Of a stretch of DNA of 64,000 bases, positions 59,559 through 64,000 are shown piece after piece. The notes beneath the pieces were generated by a model that was not told the DNA's origin, did no database searches, and saw only the letters and a program-made list of their open reading frames with translations. The translations under genes and the position numbers were made by a program. Position 1 is the first letter of the stretch; each line of letters starts with the position of its first letter. The stretch lies in assembly GCA_936450465.1 (NCBI GenBank), contig OW388300.1, positions 47,506,358-47,570,357 of the forward strand, read 5' to 3'. This stretch comes from Gibbula magus (taxonomy: Eukaryota; Mollusca; Gastropoda; Trochida; Trochidae).

Positions 59559-61026
59559 ATGACAGCAATAATTGTTGCTGTCCTCGCCCTGGCCATTGCG
59601 TCTTCCTCTGGTGAGTAACGTGATATAATGCAGCTTCTTTGGAAACTGATAATAGTAAAAAACAAAGGATCAATACATTAATTGCTTTAAATATAATTAA
59701 TATTAATTGCATATTTACAGTATTAAATTTTTTAAATTATCGCATATTTTAGGCTCACATGAAAAGTAACCAAAAAGCCGATAGCTGATCCTTATATTCA
59801 TCAATTGTGAAATGAAACTAGTTAAAGACAAATTATGATTCAAGTGTCCAATGATTTTGAATTATAGATAGAATCTAAATATTACAATCTTCGGCAAGCC
59901 TGGACATGTAAAAAATTTATTAACTCTAATTGAAACATTATCTATCAGCAGATCTTAAATTCTTTTCAATGAACGACGTTATGAAGCCGTAGCATTGTCA
60001 TTTCTCCAGGTAAAAATTGTTGACGACAACCCGTTGTTATTCCTGTACTTGATTATACACGATGACTGTGTAACATATACTATCAGACTGCGTTGCCTTT
60101 TATCCTATCAGTCATTGATAGTTCACTTACCACACAATAATAAGGTTATTAAACGATCTTAGCCAAAACACATTTCTAATCTTTCTTCATTCTTTTCAGC
60201 CATGCAGGGGAATCATCCTACAGGCACGGGAAACCAAGCTATTCAGACAATGACTGGTGGCCCAGCATCTGGTACCCCAACAAACATGCCTACGAACACT
60301 TTCGGACAAAACAATCAAATGCAGTACAGCCCCTACGCTCAAGCCAACACCTTCCCGCAACAGAACTACATGGGCCAACAAATGGGATTCGCTGGCAATA
60401 GCTTCGGTGGCATGAACGGCATGACCGGAATGAATGGATATTCTGGTATGAATGGTATGAACATGGGAGGTATGTCTGGTATGGGTATGGGTATGGGTGG
60501 TATGTCCGGTATGGGCATGGCTGGTATGCCGGGACAGCAACAGGAACAACCACAGAACGGTATGAACTCCCTTTTCCCTTTCTTGGCATTCAGTGGAAAC
60601 GATGCTGCTAGAAACATGGCCATGATGTCCGCTCTCTCCGGAAACAGGGGAGGTAACCAGAACCTGATGGGTCTTCTTGCTATGGGAGGAGGAATGGGAG
60701 ACAGCATGCAGCAAGCACTTCTCTACAGCGGACTCGGAGGTTTCGGGGGAAGACAAGGAGGTATGGGAGGTTTAGGAGGTCTGCCCATGTGGACCCTGCT
60801 GGGAGGAGGCGACATGAACAACATGCTCCCACTGGCTATGCTGGGAGGTATGGGAGGAGGACAATCTGGACAAGGCTCTTCAGCAGGCTTTGGACAAGGT
60901 GGACAGAGCGGTCAAGCAGGATTCGGGTCGATGGGACAGTCTTTCGGACAGAATAGCATGAACCAAATGGGAGGCTTTGGAAACAACCCAGCACTTCTTG
61001 GCATGTACCTTGGCGGCGGCTTCTAA
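59559..61026 (+). CDS. Gly/Met-rich secreted matrix-like protein, copy 2 (292 aa)
   Basis: Same three-exon plan as copy 1: leader exon to about 59275, exon 2 (59548-59610) with signal peptide MTAIIVAVLALAIASSS, and exon 3 (60200-61026). Length is identical. By eye there are four amino-acid changes in exon 3 (Ala to Thr in NTFPQQ, Gly to Ala in GFAGNS, Thr to Ser in GGMSGMG, Thr to Ala in GQAGFGS) and two in the signal peptide, with about seven silent changes. Splice sites, TATA box and poly(A) signal (61319-61324) are all kept, so both copies look expressible. The mature proteins are almost interchangeable, which points to dosage. Function as for copy 1: a secreted low-complexity matrix component by composition, tissue unknown. 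Confidence 0.85.
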
Positions 61027-61318
61027 ATTTATCCTTTATTATTCTCTGAAATCGAATTGAATCTATCACTGATGCAACTTCCAAACCGAGTGACGTTTAC
61101 TGATTGTTGTGAAAATGTACGTGGTGTTTTCTCACGATTTCAAATTCAATTTTGGAATATGAACTGAGGAAGCATGCCACTTACAAAAAATATAAATTTA
61201 GTTTATAGGAGAAGACTTTTATGATTTTTTACTTTTTTTCCTATGCATTTTTTGTATAAACCATGTATGTGGGATCCATTGAACTTACCTTTTGTGAAAT
61301 GTTGATTATTTTACTTCG

Positions 61319-61324
61319 AATAAA
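61319..61324 (+). terminator. Poly(A) signal, copy 2
   Basis: AATAAA in the same context as 53255-53260. Confidence 0.6.
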
Positions 61325-61827
61325 CCATTAAAACATAATTTGTATTATCATTTTTAATATTTACAAGCATGAATCTAATTTCCAATATCCGATGAAAGTT
61401 TTAATTTAGTGGACAGTCATATTGACAGATGACCTACATAACTATTTCCACACCAATGCATCAACATTTCAATAATTCAATTGTATCACAAGTCTTGAAA
61501 GGGGATGTTTAAGGAAACTACGTAGTACCTTACAGTTTCGAAAATAAAATAAATCTCAATTCATCTAAATCTCATAAAATCACAAAGCTTTACTTCACAA
61601 ATCAACGAGAGGTTCTTGCAACAGCGTTTGTGTAAATTAGGCCTAAAGTTGGTATAAACACTGATTTACACAAAAGCAGTCAGTATTTAGCCAGTTGTAA
61701 TGCTGTCATATTAAATGGTATAAGGAGGATTTCGTTTAAAAAAACTAGTGATTTGAGTGGTTTACATTTATAAACATCCTCGGTTACCCAGGGTTTTATA
61801 TATGCTCCGTTACTCTCCAGTCTTTAT

Positions 61828-62095
61828 CACCAATGGGAAACTCTGTCAGCGAAATCTGTACTAAAATTACCCGCCCTTGGTCCGCGTGAGGAAGTCAGTA
61901 ACCAAAGAAAATACTCAATATGATAAGACGGAAATGGTCAAGGGAGATAACCGGTGACGGATGGCTAACAAAATGACCTTGCGTGCTTTGCAAAAAAGTG
62001 ATATGAATTGTCATTGGCTCGAGGTCCAAGTTGTGTAGAGGTTTGATTTTGAGTACAGATTTCTCTGATGAAATTTCCCATTTGTGATATAAAAC
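61828..62095. mobile_element. MITE copy in unit 2, internally deleted
   Basis: Same as 53762-54052 but about 23 bp of the inner right arm, including CCGGCCAAGGGCGG, is missing after GTTTGATT. Confidence 0.7.
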
Positions 62096-62246
62096 ATGGT
62101 TATATTGTCACTCACTGTTTCCGTTATTCTTCCTGATTTAGTACCACTGTATGGAGCATTTATAAAAGCGAATATCTTATAGACGGATATCAGTTTGGTT
62201 GTGACGTCACGAACAATTGATTTATGACGTCACAAAAAGCACAGTG

Positions 62247-62552
62247 GTGTAGTGGTTAGCATGTTTGCCTATCACGCCAACGGCCCGGATTCGAATCCCG
62301 ATGGAGACACCAAACATTTGTGACCTGGGTCTTATACTGTGTTTTGTCTTTGGGCAAGGCACTTCATCCACATTGCACTCAGTTCACCCAGCTGTACAAA
62401 TGGGTACCTGGACACGGGAAGGTATGGACCTATACGGTCACGCGGCGAGCGTTTCATAGGCGACAACAAAAGTACAATTCCTTCAGGGTAATAATTGTGT
62501 AGCGCCTTGAGCATGCATTGTGCATGGATATGTGCTCATTATAATTATACTA
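62247..62552 (+). mobile_element. SINE family C, copy in unit 2
   Basis: Near-identical to 54209-54545; the (ATT)n tail is shorter and is followed directly by a hairpin-capped element. Confidence 0.85.
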
Positions 62553-62558
62553 TTATTA

Positions 62559-63220
62559 GGTCTTCAAGACTACGTCTGGAAGACCGATTGTTATTATCCG
62601 TGTTCTTCTCTATTATTATTATTATTATTTTTTGCACTTTTTTTGTCTGAAGTAACCACTGGCCCGATTCGCATGAAAATTTCAGATATGATAGCCTGTG
62701 ACCCAACTTACATAATAACAAGCCACTTTTTGGATTTTCGACTTCTTTCGTGAGTTATCTTCCCTTGAAGTCAAAACTTTAACGAGCCACTTTTTTGATT
62801 TTCGACTTCTTTCGTGAGTTATCTCCCCTTGAAGTCAAAACTTTAAACCTTCATAGGTCGAATACTAATCAATATATTTTCTCAAAACTTTCACCAAAAT
62901 GTGCGCAACAACATTCCCTATCAAAATGGTTGTGACTTTTTTTCGGCCGTATATATAGATTTTTTGCTATTTCGAAAAAAATGAACTTTTGAAGTTTTTA
63001 GGGTATCCGTCTATGAAAACCTACTCGTCCTTCAATTTTATGAGTAAAGCTACATATGATAGCTTATTTTAAAGATAAATGAATTCATCAGAGGGTTGTA
63101 GTTGTCGATTTTTTAATTTCATACTAGAATTTTGATAATCCATCATTGAACATGGTCAATTTTAAAAATACCCAATTTCGGCCTCATGTTTACAGGGGCA
63201 TAACTCTGTATGAAATGAAT
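62559..63220. mobile_element. Hairpin-capped repeat element, copy 2 (incomplete)
   Basis: Hairpin arms 62559-62570 and 62574-62585 (GGTCTTCAAGAC / GTCTGGAAGACC, one mismatch, 3-nt loop) are followed by GATTGTTATTATCCGTG and (TTA)n. The body shares TTTTTTGCTATTTC and AGGGTATCCGTCT-like segments with 15.7-16.3 kb. The right end was not found; LINE sequence starts near 63225. Confidence 0.6.
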
Positions 63221-63224
63221 ATAT

Positions 63225-64000
63225 TATAAAGGTCAATATAGATAAGAGTAAGATCGTTGTCTTACGGAACGGTGGTCGCATCAGTAAATTTGAAAAGTTT
63301 AGTTATCAAGGGGCATGTCTTCATCAGGCTCGTGGTTTGTAACCCAGAAGACATTATCACAGCAGGCTTGGAAAGTAATTAATATGATACGCTCCAAAGT
63401 TCCAAATTTTAGCAATCTCCCAATCAATATACAGTTTAATATTTTTGATAAGAAAGTATTACCAGTTTTATTATATGGTTCAGAGGTATGGGGTTTTCAC
63501 CCAGCTCCTGATGTTGAGAATATTCATGATAGGTTCTGTAAAATTGTATTAGGACTTAGTCGTAATAGCCCCAATTTGGCTGCTAGAGGAGAGGTTGGTA
63601 GGTTTTCTCTAAAGGTATTTCGGTTAAAAAGAATTGTGTCATATTGGCTTCGTTTGATAACCCAACATGGGAATACATTACTTAATGCAGCTTATTTATT
63701 CGAGTACAAAAGAGCAGAAAGAGGTATAAAGTGCTGGGCTTTTAAAGTAAAATGTTTACTATTCAACTATGGTTTCGGTGATGTGTGGCTTCATCAAGGT
63801 GTATGTAATGTAGACATGTTCCTTCACGAGTTTTTACAACGTTGCACGGATATAGATATGCAACAGTGGCACGATAGGGTTATTAACATCTCAAAGTTAG
63901 ATTTTTTCTGCCATGTAAAAGCTGCTTTTTGCACCGAATTATATACATCTTGTGTTATAACTGCAGATTATAGAAGGGCTCTGTCAAGTCTAAGATGCTC
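63225..64000 (+). mobile_element. LINE fragment running off the right edge
   Basis: Starts with VNIDKSKIVVLRNGGRISKF (about 63229), then after an internal deletion continues in one unbroken frame from about 63336 to the window end (about 221 codons): TQKTLSQQAWKV, LPVLLYGSEVWGF and GEVGRFSLKVFRLKRIVSYW. Same family as the LINE in intron 1 of the giant gene, but better preserved. Confidence 0.85.

Larger units (their letters stand above)
54561..62552 (+). repeat. Tandem duplication, unit 2
   Basis: Block A copy (54563-55405), a 2.7-kb TIR element, then the block B copy (58148-62552) with the second Gly/Met-rich gene and the second family C SINE. Order and orientation match unit 1. Confidence 0.9.

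Overview
The window looks like AT-rich nuclear DNA of a marine mollusc, most likely a vetigastropod such as an abalone or top shell. The grounds are intron-split genes for low-complexity secreted proteins of shell-matrix type, several tRNA-derived SINE families, one of which ends in the GGCGTTAAAC...ACTCACTC motif I associate with abalone sequences, decayed LINEs and DNA transposons, and a DIRS-type tyrosine-recombinase retroelement. No prokaryotic, organellar, rRNA or free-standing tRNA gene is visible. The species is inferred; all gene models are by eye from reading frames and GT/AG junctions.

Layout. 1-450: last exon of an unseen gene. 4.6-8.0 kb: a small secreted EGF-like gene (three exons, 101 codons). 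8-17.4 kb: gene-poor, with a 39-bp minisatellite and a repeat element whose left-end hairpin stem recurs at its right end. 17.4-29.7 kb: a giant four-exon secreted-protein gene (about 2771 aa) with 38 tandem copies of a 38-residue Gln/Pro/Tyr-rich unit; every unit is exactly 114 nt. Its first intron holds a dead LINE with a foldback element nested in it. 30-39 kb: SINEs, LINE debris, a TTAA-flanked MITE and a possible minus-strand last exon. 39.2-44.9 kb: an apparently intact DIRS-like element with 131-bp identical inverted termini and an internal region that copies its own circle junction. 45-48 kb: weak minus-strand coding signals. 48.2-62.5 kb: a tandem duplication carrying two near-identical genes for a 292-aa Gly/Met-rich secreted protein, each with its own TATA box, leader exon, signal-peptide exon and poly(A) signal. 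The second unit also holds a degenerate THAP-type transposon with a smaller TIR element inside. 62.6-64.0 kb: a second hairpin-capped element and a LINE fragment running off the window.

How the genes may work together. Every confident gene encodes a secreted, cysteine-poor or repetitive protein, and each signal peptide sits on its own exon ending in phase 1. That is the usual plan of fast-evolving secretory cassettes such as shell, periostracum, mucus or adhesive proteins. A local cluster of extracellular-matrix genes reshaped by tandem duplication and repeats is the best reading; the tissue role is inference.
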